NCBI GenBank assembly: GCA_963930645.1
Contig: OZ005648.1
Coordinates: 149,618,035 to 149,682,034, forward strand
Reading direction: 5' to 3'
Length of the DNA: 64,000 bases
Source: Salticus scenicus
Taxonomy: Eukaryota; Arthropoda; Arachnida; Araneae; Salticidae
The translations under genes were made by a program, and so were the position numbers. Position 1 is the first letter of the stretch, and each line of letters starts with the position of its first letter. The notes beneath the pieces were generated by a model, which did no database searches, was not told where the DNA came from, and saw nothing but the letters and a program-made list of their open reading frames with translations. Below, in pieces: positions 23,951-35,638 of the stretch.

Positions 23951-24180
23951 ATTTGGGCAAAACTATGGAAATCCTAGACTAGACATATGAAAATTGTGTA
24001 GAATAAACTTATCTGTAGATAGTGTATCCAAATGTCAGGAAGAAATCTCAATTCTCAAACCACACGCAATGAAAATAATGACAGAAAAAGTTACCGTTAT
24101 CTATCTTGGACCTTGGAGTCCAAGTGCTTCCGTTGTCATAACTGGCAAACCCAATAAAAATTTCACAGTTTGGCGAATTT
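23951..24180 (+). pseudogene. Candidate broken exon, family unrecognised
   Basis: Follows a good splice-acceptor-like stretch (T-rich, ending GAATGCAG at 23950). The frame reads FGQNYGNPRLDI, then TGA at 23988-23990, then KLCRINLSVDSVSKCQEEIS and later VTVIYLGPWSPSASVVITG. The translation is of normal complexity, with two cysteines, unlike flanking frames, and would suit an extracellular domain. It ends in a 31-bp T-run without a clear donor. The stop and the missing donor argue for a decayed or retroposed exon; a genuine exon starting after the stop is possible but lacks a good acceptor. Confidence 0.25.
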
Positions 24181-24184
24181 TTTC

Positions 24185-24222
<38 letters not shown>

Positions 24223-24502
24223 CAAGATTCAGCAAAATGTATATCACTTTTATATTATTAATTGAAAAGGAATTTAATTTAATTATATTTATTATTTTTG
24301 TGAGAAATACAAAACTCAAGATTTTTATTCAGATTTTTTTTTTTTTTTTTTAATATTACGTGTTATTGCGTATCTATTTAATAATATTTTGCAAAATAAT
24401 TGACGTTTATTATGAAGTAAAATATAAAAATTTGATCGCAACTAAAATAATCGCATGCCTGCTTATATGAATCAATTACAATAAATTACAGGAAATGTTA
24501 AA

Positions 24503-25232
24503 CTAGTGTCTTGTGACTATCACACAATTTTTTTCTTTATTTTCTAATACAATTCACATAGTTTAGATCAAATCACACATTTTACACAGTAAAATTGAAA
24601 AACAAAATAAAATATATATATATATATATAATAATAATATTAACTTTTTTTTTTTTTTAAATATCGATAACTTTGTTTTACATTATCACAGATAATTGAT
24701 TCAACCGTTCGTTTTAAAAGATATCAACGAGTAATTTTGAAAAAATATTATAAAAATTTACACACCCGAGGAGGGGGGAAGGATTGCTATTCTTCTTGTT
24801 AAAAGTCTTGTTCACCGTTAATATTTTTTAAAAAATCAGTTTGACAATGTTCAACTAAAGAAATCCCTATTGTGTGTATTTATAAGAAATTTTTTCCTTT
24901 ATTGTAATATTAAAAATTTTGAAAAAAATAAATGACAGTGCGACCTGTTGAGCGTTATATGTGTAAAAAAAAGGGGGGGGGGTAATAATCACTAACTGAT
25001 ATCAAGGGGGAGCAAAATATAAGTTTTCAGGAAATTCTGTTCATTAGTTTTTGACCTAGAGATGACACAAAATTCTTATCACACATGTCCAAACACACAG
25101 ACAAACTGGCATTTTCTAAGAAATATCAATTTTTTATTAGAACATCTTAAAAAGGGAAAAATCTATCGAAACGCGGGAGCCAAAAATATTTACGAATCAA
25201 ACCTTTCTTCTTTTTATTATAGAAGAAAGTAA
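24503..25232 (+). mobile_element. Hairpin-ended element, lineage 1, copy b
   Basis: Starts CTAGTGTCTTGTGACTATCA, where TTGTGA and TCACAA pair, then a T-rich subterminal stretch. It ends with the hairpin CTTTCTTCT...ATAGAAGAAAG at 25203-25230 followed by TAATAA. Inside are an ATCGATAACTTTGTTTTA-like module (24664), a G-run at about 24973, CACACAGACAAAC (25094) and GAAACGCGGGAGCC (25168). There is no coding frame. The ~730-bp size is close to the other lineage-1 copies. Confidence 0.7.
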
Positions 25233-25619
25233 TAAATAAATAAGGAAAACAAAATTTTTAGCTACTTTATTTATTATTTTTTTCTTATTGTTTCAGCTTC
25301 TAAATTTACAATATCATAGATTATTTACAACGTATGATCACTTCACTGTTTATTATTATTATGTTTGTTACTTACATAAGAAAAAAGCACTAGATTTGTG
25401 AAAAGGTTTAACTTCCGGTTTTCGATAAATATACACGTTTTGTGACTTCTGAGTATGATTTGGCTTTTTTTTTCACTTGAAAATGACTGTGAGTTCGTTA
25501 AAAAATAAAGAAATAAATAGAAATAAATAAATGTGGACGCGGTTTCTCTAGAAGCAATTGACGCAAAGTAACATAACATTTGAATGGACCAGGAAGTAAA
25601 TTAGTGCTTATTAGCTTTT

Positions 25620-26269
25620 AAGATATTATTGTCCATTTTGTGGCGCTGATATAATGTGATCCCATATAAGGAAAGGTTGTATCAGAACTTGTATGATACA
25701 TAAATGCACTAAAGTTATATATGAGATCAGCATTATGTAAATCTCTGCTGATTCAATTTGGGTGCATATCGGTCGACAGGTGCTTCTGCTATGCTGCAAT
25801 TTAATCTTGTTAACGGGAAGGCAGTATATCAGTTTCTATGATATTTAAAAGCATCACATTTCGTTTGTGAGATGGCTATTGTAAAGTTAAATAAATTAAT
25901 TTTCCATATCGGCTATGTTAGGTGGCGCTACTACGTTGAAGTTTTACCCGTTTAGTTAAAATTTTATTTCAACTTTTGTCATTTAAATACCACAAACTTG
26001 GTATGTGAAAAATATATTATTAAAATTTATTCTGATTGAATTCGGATACAAATTGGCAAACAAGTTGTGCTGCTATTACTTTTTACGATTTCTAGATGTC
26101 TACAGTCTACATTTCAGCATCTATTGCTGAAAATTACACGAAATTACATATATAAAAAGTTTTTTATATGATGGTAAGTTGATTAAAATTCTGTAAATGC
26201 TAATCGTAGCTAACTTTGTTCATATAGAATGATATAAAAGAAAGTTTTGTGATGGTCCCAGCGTAACTA
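25620..26269 (-). mobile_element. Hairpin-ended element, lineage 1, copy c (minus)
   Basis: The 5' end lies at 26269, reading TTAGTTACGCTGGGACCATC on the minus strand, then ACAAAACTTTCTTTTATA. The interior contains ATCGGTCGACAGGTG at 25769 and GGTGGCGCTACTACG near 25921, the reverse of the GCGCCACCTGTCG module of other copies. The 3' end was not located, so the left boundary is approximate. Confidence 0.6.
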
Positions 26270-26739
26270 ATTTTGTATTATAGTTGTGTCACTCAAAGAA
26301 AAAATAGTTATATTTTTATTGATACGAGTATAATACAGAAATTATTTATTTTTTAGTAATAAATTTCGTAATTAACAAAAGAGAAAAATAATTCGAATCT
26401 CATTGTTTATAAAAAAGTTTCCATCTCTTCTTCACTATATTGTTTAATTTAGTGATAAACCCTACAGTTAATGCCTTAAAATATGCTTGATTTCAAATGA
26501 AGAAGAAGAAATCTCCTGAAATCTATCTTTAGAGCTTTATATGGAAAATAAAAGTTTAAAATAGGTTATTTTTTATATAGCTCTTATATCGTATAAAAAT
26601 TTCGTGCACATTATTGTTTTCTTGAGTAAATATTTATCGAGTCATGGTCTTAGTCTTATGCTGTTCATAGAAAAGTAAGTTTGTGATAAAAAATAACGGT
26701 CAAACTATTAAAAAAAAAAAAAAAAAAATGGTATATGAA

Positions 26740-26777
26740 AAATGTGGATGTGTTCAGTAATTTTGCTGCCGATTGTA
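26740..26777 (+). repeat. Decayed right end of a CAGTCGG MITE
   Basis: GTGTTCAGTAATTTTGCTGC followed by CGATTGTA aligns with the right terminus of the MITEs at 5755 and 23068. No left arm was found. Confidence 0.4.
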
Positions 26778-26883
26778 TAAAAAGTTTTCTTGAATGATTA
26801 TCAATATTATATGAACAAAAGAAAATTCATTTCACAATCCTTAGTTTAAAAAAATCTGTGCATTTTTATACAAAATGTTATAC

Positions 26884-26955
26884 CAGAGGTCTGCACGAGC
26901 CGAAAGTTTAAGGCCTGAGCCCAGTCCGGACGAAAACCGATAAAGTCAGGCTCGA
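26884..26955 (+). repeat. Isolated GC-rich repeat end (hAT-like CAGAGGTCTGCA)
   Basis: CAGAGGTCTGCACGAGCCG followed by GGCCTGAGCCCAGTCCGG stands out from AT-rich flanks and resembles one terminus of hAT-type non-autonomous elements. No partner end was found. Confidence 0.3.
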
Positions 26956-27481
26956 TGAAGAAAGGGGGAAAATGAATAAAAACAACAAGAAAAAATTGCA
27001 TGCATTTCTACGCTTTTTTATTTTTATTTTATTTTATTTTTATTTTATTTTTATTGTATTTATTTATTTATTTATTATTATTGCTATTATTATAATAAGT
27101 ATTAGTATTATTATTTTGTATCTAATTTTCAGAGGCTTTATTAGATTAGAATTTTTTTATTCAGAGGCTAAGCAATTTATTAATGGAAAATGATGCCATT
27201 CTCATGTAATATCCTGACAAAAATAGCGTTATAAACATACACACAATGACACACACATGCACTCACATATAGAAAGAGAAAGTTTTCTGAAATCATTTTT
27301 GGCTCTCATGATGTGTGGAACTTCAAGATATCGCAAAATTTTTTAATTACGAAAAATGTACAGACAAAAGTCAGATTTATTAATATAGATTTATCATAAA
27401 ACATATTTTTTTTTTTCATTTATCAGACCCTTTCCAAACCCAAATAAATAAATAAATAGATAATGAAATAAAAATTACTTT

Positions 27482-28793
27482 TAGTTCCCCATCATACTAT
27501 AGGTATGGGGAACTTAGGTATCGTGAAAATTTTCGACCTCGGTTTTTTGACTTTTTTACACGTTTTCAGGTGTGAGGAATCCGAAAATGACAAAATTTGT
27601 ATGGTGTCTGTCTGTAGGGTGTCTGTTAGTGGGTTAGTGTGTTAGTGTGTTAGTCTGTGTACACAATATCTCAAGAACAAATTGTCGCAGAGAGGTCAAA
27701 TCAGTTTTAAAGTATTACTTTCGACACTGGCAAGAACCCTATTCATTTACAACATTCGAATTTAAAAACTTTGTAAGTTATTAGAAATTTACGATTTTCT
27801 TAACATGGGAGAATAGGACAAAAATTCACTTAAACGTGCATTAAATGGAAACTTTTTACTGTAAAAATGTCAGACCAGTTTTAAAATAGTTTTGATGCCG
27901 GAATGAACATCAGTAACTATAAATAAGCTACTTTGAAAATTTCGCAAGTCATTGGATATTTACGAATTTCTTAACATGGCAGAATAGGACAAAATTTGAC
28001 ATAAATGTCAATTTTGAGAGATATTTTCATCGTAAAGATGTCAGACTACTTTTGAAATATTATTTAGGATACTGGCATGAATATTATTGACTATGAATTT
28101 TCCAATATAAAAATTTCGTAAGTTATTGGAAATTTACAAATTTCTTAACATGGCAGGATAGAGCAAAATTTCGCATAAACGTCAATCTTGAGGGATGTTT
28201 TCATCGTAAAGATGTCAAACCACTTACGAAATATTATTTAGGATACTGGCATGAATATCATAGACTATGATTTTTCCAATTTAAAAAATTTGTAAGTTAT
28301 TTGGAATTTACGATTTACTTAAAATGACAGAATGGGGTAAAATTGAGCATAAACTTCCATTTTGAGGATCATAAATACATTAGACAACTTCAAAATTACA
28401 TTTATAATATTTTTTTTGAACATGATTGAATACAAATATTCTAATAGGAAAATTTCGTAAATTATTCGTAATTTACGATTTTACCAGCATAGCGAAATTG
28501 TAAATTTTTCATACAAATATGAATTTTGAGGATTATTGCATTGGAAATAGTAGCATGAAAACTAAACAACGGAATTGACCCTGATAAAATAAATTAATAG
28601 ATTAGAATAAGATAAATATATCGAAGTGAACGAAGGATAGCCTATTAGGCGGGGATTTCAATTCTGTCACTCTATCAAGCTTTGGCGAAATTCATTTCTT
28701 TTAACATGATTATAATATGTCTCGCACTAGAAATATATGAGAACATAAATAAGATGGGGAACTGAGCAGAGTCCACCTATGCCAACTAACTAG
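27482..28793 (-). mobile_element. Hairpin-ended element, lineage 4 (173-bp tandem core)
   Basis: On the minus strand the element starts CTAGTTAGTTGGCATAGGTG (28793), followed by CTCAGTTCCCCATCTTAT. It ends with hairpin AGTTCCCCAT...ATGGGGAACT (27514 to 27483) followed by AAAAG. The two termini are again inverse. The core holds four to five ~173-bp units (landmarks near 27773, 27944, 28118, 28292 and 28457). A GTGTTAGTGTGTTAGTCTG tract is near 27640. No coding frame. Confidence 0.72.
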
Positions 28794-28857
28794 TTAATTA
28801 TATATTATCAATATTAAAAAAAAAAAGACTGTTTTTTATTTAAATTTTAATAATAAT

Positions 28858-29865
28858 CTGGTGGCACTCATCCGACTTTTTCTTACTCTTACCTAGCATT
28901 TGAATGCTATAAACACAAATTGCGGATTAAGGTGTAAGGTAACAAGTACTATATATAAATCTACGTTTCAAATATTTCAAACTACTTTTAGGAACAAATA
29001 AATTTTGATGAATAACTCTCTTAGTGAGGGGGTTAAATATAGTACTTACTATAAATAATTCTTGGTTGATATTAAATTTAAAAGTTCATTTGAAATTATT
29101 CAATCAACTTCGATCTCACCACTTTTGAAGCTTATTAATCTTAGTCAAATATTTTAAGTAGCAACCTCATAATCAACTTCAAAATACAAAATTTAAATTG
29201 TCTGCAAATATATGTTCTAAAGTTAGCTGATAACAGACATACACAAAGATTAACATTTTAAAATTACATTTTAGTATTTAGGGACCCTCAAAACGTGTAA
29301 TTATGCGCGAAACAAGCCTTAAAAATTTCACTTTAAAATTTTTTTATTTTGTTCTCTGCATAGGTATAAAGAAATTTTTATTCCTGGGTAGACCTGTAAA
29401 GGAAAGGAGAACGATTCTCATACCATATTTTCCACAAAACATGCTTTTATGCATATAAAAAATATATGTTCATTTCATTTTGTTTAGTACAGGCTATAGA
29501 TGTTAAACTGTAAATAGCAAAAAATTTTACCCACATACTTAATGTATTTGAATTATTATGGATATCCCTGTACACGAACCATTTCCATGATCTCAACGAA
29601 AAGCTAAGTGCAGCATCCTTATATGACACTGATTTAGAATGTTAAGTTTTCATATTCTGGAATTATTTGTTTTTTAGCTATGCTGATAACAGGCACACAC
29701 GCATAGACATACACAAAGACACACATACACACTCAGAGATCAAACGTAAAAACTTGATATTTGGAGTCAGGGGACCTCAAAACGCGTAAGTATTAAAAAA
29801 ACGCAGTTTTCAAAATTTAACCCAAAAAGCAATACTTTCTCTATCTTATCTAAGGATAAGAAAAT
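28858..29865 (+). mobile_element. Hairpin-ended element, lineage 2, copy a
   Basis: Begins CTGGTGGCACTCATCCGACT, then TTTTCTTAC. It ends with a hairpin near 29834-29862 (CTTTCTCTATCTTATC...GATAAGAAAA). The inside shares with copy b the TGTACACGAACCATTT, GAAAAGCTAAGTGCAGCATC and CAGGGGACCTCAAAACG modules. CA-rich tract at 29690-29730. More decayed than copies b and c. Confidence 0.68.
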
Positions 29866-30619
29866 GCATAAAAGAAAAGAAATAATTAAGGATAGGAGAA
29901 AATATAGCCAAATTAGCGATAAAGTTGCCAAACCGTTTGGTTTGACTTCCCGCAACAGCTGCAAATTAAAGCGCGAAAATCTTTGTGACTGCAATTCTGC
30001 TGACCATGCACTATATTACTCATTCAATAACATCCGGGATTTTCTTTTTTGTTCACGATTTCCATTAGACTCAAATCTTAAACATTTTTAAAACTTGTAC
30101 ATTGAGGCCATCACAAAACATTCGTCCATATTTTCCCATTCAAACTCTTGCAGTACAGAACATGTTATTTATTAAATTTATTATTTATCTAAATACTTTC
30201 CTCTGGCGAATGCATACGATTTTCATAAATCAGAATACAATCAGTTTTATGCTAGATCTAGAAAATATAATCTTAGAAAACATAATTTTCTAAAGATTTT
30301 CATTTTTGTTATTATTATGAAAAATGATAAAAAAGTAGATAAATTTGTTTTTAAATCATCAGAAATCGATGGTTCAACCATTCATTTTAAAGGTAAACAT
30401 ATTGAAAAATCTTCCATACACCCCTTCTCCTCCCTCGGGAATGATGGATACTTATTCCTTGGAGAGAAATTGATGTCCGATGAATACCCCCCCCCCAAAA
30501 AAAAAAAAAAATAAATAAATAAATAAAAATAAAATAAAATAAAATAAAGAAAAAAAAAGCATTGAGTATTACTGGTTATACAACCAAGTTGTATCAACAA
30601 TATATCAAATGTATGTCAC

Positions 30620-31330
30620 ACACAAGGTTTGATGAGTATATATATTATAGAAGCTGAGATATAGTCTTTCCGTAAATAGAAAATATAGGCTTGCTATAAA
30701 TTGGAACGTGGCAGCGCCACCTGTCGTCCGATAAGCACCCAAAGTTAATCAGTAGAGTTTTATATACTAGCAATTTTACGTACAACTTTTACAACATTTA
30801 TAAATCACAGAAGTTGAGATATTTCGTTCCCGTTATGGGATTAAATTGCAACATAGCTACGCCACATGTTGGCCGATGTGCATCAGTGACGTTTTACATA
30901 AAATCGATTTCACATATAACTTCAGTATATTACAAAATTTAGAAGTTTAAGTTTTGTTTTAAATCACATGAGCTGAAATATTGCCTTTCAGATAACGTAA
31001 TTAAATTGCAGATTAGTAACGCCACCTGTTGGCCAATGTATACATTCAAAATGTATATACACCTCCTTATACATACACCCCGTGTATCAAGTTTTATGAA
31101 TTTGTACACTATAGAAGTTGAGATATAACCATCACATAACTGGTGGGATTCACTACGTAGCAGCGCCACCTATCAGGCGAAATATCCCATATGCAATTAA
31201 AAAAAACACCAATTGAGGGCAAGTTCCAATTATATAACAAATTTCGTTAAATTCTGTCCATTGATTTTTGAAATAAAATATCCACAATTTTATTTTCACC
31301 AATTTAAAATTTTGTAATTTTTTTCACTTC
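30620..31330 (+). mobile_element. Hairpin-ended element, lineage 1, copy d (internal tandem)
   Basis: Four diverged units of ~146-158 bp, each carrying a variant of GCGCCACCTGTTGGCCGATG (near 30715, 30858, 31019 and 31161) next to GAAGTTGAGATATA-like sequence. The internal module matches copies at 25769 and 51410. Clear termini were not seen. Confidence 0.6.
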
Positions 31331-31429
31331 ACCGCTACTACTTCTAGTTGAGCATTCTTCATTGACGTGCTAACAAAACGTTAAACTGAAAATATAAAAA
31401 AGGCCCTATCCGCTATCATGTTAAAAAAT

Positions 31430-31732
31430 TATAAATTTCGAATAACTGACGAAGATTTTAAATTAGAATGTTGCAAATCTCTGAATAGGATTGATATCAT
31501 ACGTGATATTTTAAAACTGGTCCGATTTCCCTGCAATCATTTGTTGTTAAGATTTCGTTTACCTGGACTAACAGACTAACACACTAATAGGCACCGATAC
31601 CCATTAACAGGCACCATACCAACCTTTGATTTTCGGATTCTTCACACCACAAAACGTGTAAAAAATTCAAAAACCGAAGTCTAAAATTTTCATGATTAAA
31701 CTAGTTTGCCTACCAATAGTATACTTAAAAAT
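31430..31732 (+). repeat. Partial inverted copy of lineage 4
   Basis: The reverse complement matches 27500-27760 (TTTTTTACACGTTTT, GAATCCGAAAATCAAAG, GTGTTAGTCTGTTAGTC) and runs into the tandem-unit region. The terminal hairpin is decayed. It lies just inside the right AACGTT array. Confidence 0.7.
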
Positions 31733-31739
31733 CCTTTTG

Positions 31740-31976
31740 TCATGTTCGTTATAATTACACTGTTACAGAACGTGTTATGACGGTCATATAGTTGAACGTT
31801 CTATATAGAACTAGAATTGTACGTGTTATAGATGGTACAAAGCACACATTTTCAGAACGTTTTAAATAATACTATTTTTGAACGTACAATAGAACGTTCT
31901 ATTGACACGAAACACGGTGTTTGAACTACTGTAACCGTTATTAAACGTTCAAAGAACGTTCTTGTGCTACTTGGGA
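31740..31976. repeat. AACGTT palindrome array (right, inverted)
   Basis: Five AACGTT motifs and several ACGTG/GTACG variants, ending in GTGCTACTTGGGAT. Its reverse complement starts like the array at 20352. It is shorter and more decayed than the left array. Confidence 0.85.
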
Positions 31977-32299
31977 TCCTGCTTCCAAGCGACGGCCACT
32001 TGAAAATTTTAAAGTCACATAAAAAGTTATTTATGAACCGATTTGCTTAAAACTCCTTATGTAGATAGCCTACATCAATATTTTTACTAATTCGTTAATA
32101 ATTTGTAGCCGTGCTTGATAAGGAAAAAGAAATCAACCTACCCTTCCGAATAAGCCGGAAGGACTTTTTTTTTTTTTTTTCCTATAATAGTTTATAGAAA
32201 TTACATATGAAAATTATTATTTATGAAAATTATTTTCTATGATGTAGGTAGGTGATTTTCATTTAAAACAAGTACAATATACTAAATTTCGAAAGAAAA

Positions 32300-33081
32300 T
32301 CAATTTTATAGTAATATATATATATATGAAGACAATTTTTGACATTCGGTTTTCGACGTATTTGCATGTTTTGAGATTCCTGAACACGATTTGATCATTT
32401 TTAGAAAGTTCCCCTCTGTAAATGTGTATAAAAAATGTGTGGAAGCTCTATCTCACGAACCAATGGACGAAATTTAACCAAATTTGATATTTAATTAAAA
32501 TAATTTGATGTTTGTTAAAAATCGTTCCCGATTACATTCGTGTATCATTCACTCAACACATGGCTCCATACTTCTACTTCTACGTAGTAGAGGAGGAAAT
32601 TTCATATAAATGATTTCAAATAAATGATAATTATTATTTTTTAAATTTTTATTATGAATTAAAAAATAAGTATTTAAATAACTAACAACTAACCAGGATT
32701 TTTTTTTTTTTTTTTGTATAAGTTGAGTAATCGCTCGCCCTTCTCCATGATGGGATAAATTTTCAATGGTGGTATTTTTCAAAAGAAACTCATCAATAAC
32801 TTCCACATAAATGACTGATTTAAATTTGTGGTAAATGAAAACAAAGTTATAAATTATTTTAAAAATGAAGAAGAAGAAGAAGAAGAAGAAAGCATTTTAT
32901 TAGAAGTTGGCACAAAATTGATTTTTTTGTATATTTTTTTTTTTATTGACAAGCACTGTTCTAAAATGAAAATCGTTTCCATGCATTCAGGAAAATGATT
33001 TTAACAAATTATTATTTGCACTACGCGAATTTGCATAATAAAATATATAGAAGAAAGTTTTGTGGTGCCACAACATACTAG
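32300..33081 (-). mobile_element. Hairpin-ended element, lineage 1, copy e (minus)
   Basis: The 5' end is at 33081 on the minus strand: CTAGTATGTTGTGGCACCAC, then AAAACTTTCTTCTATAT. The interior carries the reversed TCAACCATTCGTTTTAAAGG-type module (32685-32830). The 3' end is decayed near 32300-32330. A GAAGAAGAA run is at 32867-32889. Confidence 0.6.
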
Positions 33082-33099
33082 TTTTTGTCAAAAATAATA

Positions 33100-33465
33100 A
33101 AATCAATAAACTTGCTTTAAAATATCACAGATATATAATATAATCGTTCGTTTAAAGATATTGACGAATTCTTTTCAAGAATACCCATATTGGAAATTTA
33201 CTCTATCCGGTATACTTCTCCCTCAGGGGTGGAGGAAGCGATGTTCGTACATTAAAAAAAAAAAAAAAAAAAAAGCGGAAGAAGTAAACTTTCTAGACTA
33301 CTATCACTTTCATAAATATTTGAGCACACACAAAGAGACAGACAATTTTTCAAATTATGTTCATCAGAACAACTCAAAACGTGCAAAATCTATCGAAAAA
33401 AGGATGTCGAAAATTTTCCCGAATCTATTGCTTTCTTCTTAACAACACTGAAGGAAGAAAAAAAA
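33100..33465 (+). mobile_element. Hairpin-ended element, lineage 1, copy f (5'-truncated)
   Basis: Contains the TATAATCGTTCGTTTAAAGA module, a CACACAAAGAGACAGACA tract (33327) and a CTTTCTTCTTAAC...GAAGGAAGAAA end (33431-33460). It lies head to head with copy e and lacks a recognisable 5' end. Confidence 0.5.
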
Positions 33466-33929
33466 ATGAAACATAAACTATAAATAGTTATAAGTGTTCT
33501 AATAAATTTCTCCCGTCCATATAACATAACTATTTAAATTAAGATCCATAATTTTTATTTTATTAAATCAATTAAAATAATAATAACAATGATAAAATAC
33601 TAGAAAGTTAGCGACTATCATAATTTACTAAAACGGATCAACTGGATAATTGTTATATATTTCTAGAAATCCTTTTGTTATAACAATGGTTTTAGAATCA
33701 AACATTTGAAAAAAAATAGTATTTAAAAAATAATACAAAAACAAATTAATAATTGAATTACTTACTCATATATTCTTTTTACGAGATTTTCAATCTCGAA
33801 GACACATCCGCAGACTACACTAACGAACAAAAACTTCGTATGAAATGGCGGACAGCGAGGGAATTTCAAATCAACAGAAAAAGAATCACAGCGCCCTCTA
33901 TGCATACAAATTGGTTATGGCTTAATAAT

Positions 33930-34163
33930 TTGTGGCCACAACATGAAAAACATAATGTTGGCCTTGTGGTGATAGCTTGCATAAGGCCAACTGTGTTTAT
34001 GCCACCTCTGGGCCACCAACCATTTTTCTTTAGGCTTCCATCACTGCTGGCAGCCATCAATGGCCCGCTGCTGGTGTTATATGGGGCAACCGGCAACTGA
34101 TGGCAAGTGCAGGATGCCAGCAGTAGGCCATAACGAGCCCGCCACTATAAGTTTTGCTGGGAT
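33930..34163. repeat. TGCTGGC array (right, inverted)
   Basis: Repeats of GTTGGCCTTGTGG, CTGCTGGCAGCCATC and GATGCCAGCAGTAGGCC, ending GTTTTGCTGGGAT at 34163. This is the inverse of the start of the array at 13252. Open frames on both strands across it are not credible genes. Confidence 0.85.
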
Positions 34164-34168
34164 GTTAC

Positions 34169-34236
<68 letters not shown>

Positions 34237-34378
34237 GAATTGGTGATTATTGGAAAAAGAATAAAGATAAACAGACCCTCAAATTTTATACCGAGAATTC
34301 TGAAACTCTCTCTATTTATCTCTCCCTCTCTCACACACACATATGTATATATATACTATATATATACATATATATTTA

Positions 34379-34457
<79 letters not shown>

Positions 34458-34830
34458 ATTGATAAGTATAAAGGATTTAAGTCCATATTCTTGATTTTTC
34501 AGGAGACGAAAAATAAAGTTAAACTAACTAAAAACTAATCAGCAGAATCGATCAGGAAAAAGGTATTATGCTGGTTTATACGCTTTATACCATTGTGTGA
34601 TTGTCAATCTTCATTTAATAAAGGGAAAAATTGAATTAAATATTTTATACCAAAGATTAATGCTAAATTTCTGACTTGGATCTTTTTTTTACCAATGGAT
34701 TTTCTCAAAGACTAAATGACATTGATTTAAATCCTTTATACCAATCGATAGAGAAATTTTTTTCTGAGTCTGACTATGTACGTAACTTAAAATCGACATT
34801 TTTGGACTTAAACCCTTTATACTTATCAGT
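34458..34830. mobile_element. 373-bp inverted-repeat element flanked by microsatellites
   Basis: ATTGATAAGTATAAAGGATT (34458) followed by TAAGTCCA is inverse to TGGACTTAAACCCTTTATAC, TTATCAGT (34803-34830). A (TA)n(TG)n run lies immediately left and a (TA)n run immediately right. Further TTAAATCCTTTATACCAATC copies are inside (34729). No coding frame. Confidence 0.65.
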
Positions 34831-34836
34831 ACAGAT

Positions 34837-35340
34837 GTATATATATATGTATATATATATATATATATATGTATATATCAACTATATATATATATATATG
34901 ATATATATATATATGTATATATCAACTATTTTTATGTAAAAGATACCTCATTTCATTTAACAATTGTATATAACCAAACTATTTGATGATTAGCTCATAA
35001 AGGTATTTAAAATATCTCTAGCAATTTACAATATTCTAAGTTTAAATATATGTAATTAAAAATCATGTTTGATGAATTTGCATCATGAAGAAATTCCCGA
35101 CGCGTTGTTACAACACATAAATTTGAAACTAGTGAAAATTGCTGAAGTAAATATCTAGAATAATAATTAGAATAATAATATTAGAATAATAATAATAATA
35201 ATTATAATAATAATATTTAGAATTATAATTAGAATTTATTTTATAAAATTATGAGAACCTATACATATTTTATAAGGTAAGCATCAATGTACTAAATCAT
35301 ATGAAATTTTGATTCTCTAAATGAATTGGAATTAAAAATA

Positions 35341-35383
<43 letters not shown>

Positions 35384-35591
35384 AATGTATATATTACTAT
35401 TTGAAAATAACAAAAAAATAATTATTATTATTTATTAATATTTAACCCTTTTGTTGAGTAATGAATTCAAACCATATTTTTACAAAACTAATTAAATTTA
35501 CAAGTTTTCAGTACAGTACATATTTTATTCTTAATTTCTTCATATATATGGCGCATTTAATTAAATGAATTATTAATACTTTAAGACTTTT

Positions 35592-35638
<47 letters not shown>

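Larger units (their letters stand above)
20352..31976. mobile_element. Candidate 11.6-kb element with long inverted AACGTT-array ends
   Basis: The left boundary begins ATCCCAAGCAGCAC at 20352 and leads into an array of AACGTT motifs. The right boundary is the inverse, GTGCTACTTGGGAT ending near 31976, preceded by a similar array. The interrupted 316-bp-type unit on either side can be joined, which supports one insertion event. The block contains further nested repeats and no recognisable gene, so it is either non-autonomous or decayed. A clear target duplication was not found, and the superfamily is unknown to me. Confidence 0.45.
18034..32164 (-). mobile_element. Hairpin-ended element, lineage 5 (316-bp tandem core), split by an 11.6-kb insertion
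   Basis: Read on the minus strand, the 5' end is a hairpin (CCTTCCG...CGGAAGG, 32142-32162), followed by GTAGGTTGATTTCTTT. The 3' end is a hairpin at 18034-18061 whose last arm is AAATCAACCTA, the reverse complement of the 5' subterminal sequence. Between them lie six ~316-bp tandem units (18108-19945), a diverged unit (20190-20350) and a last partial unit (31980-32110). The unit running up to 20351 resumes at 31977, so 20352-31976 is an insertion and the element itself is only about 2.5 kb. No coding frame is present. Confidence 0.62.

Noticed and set aside
33753..34100. 115-codon plus frame and 76-codon minus frame
   Set aside because: Most of each is a translation of the TGCTGGC array.
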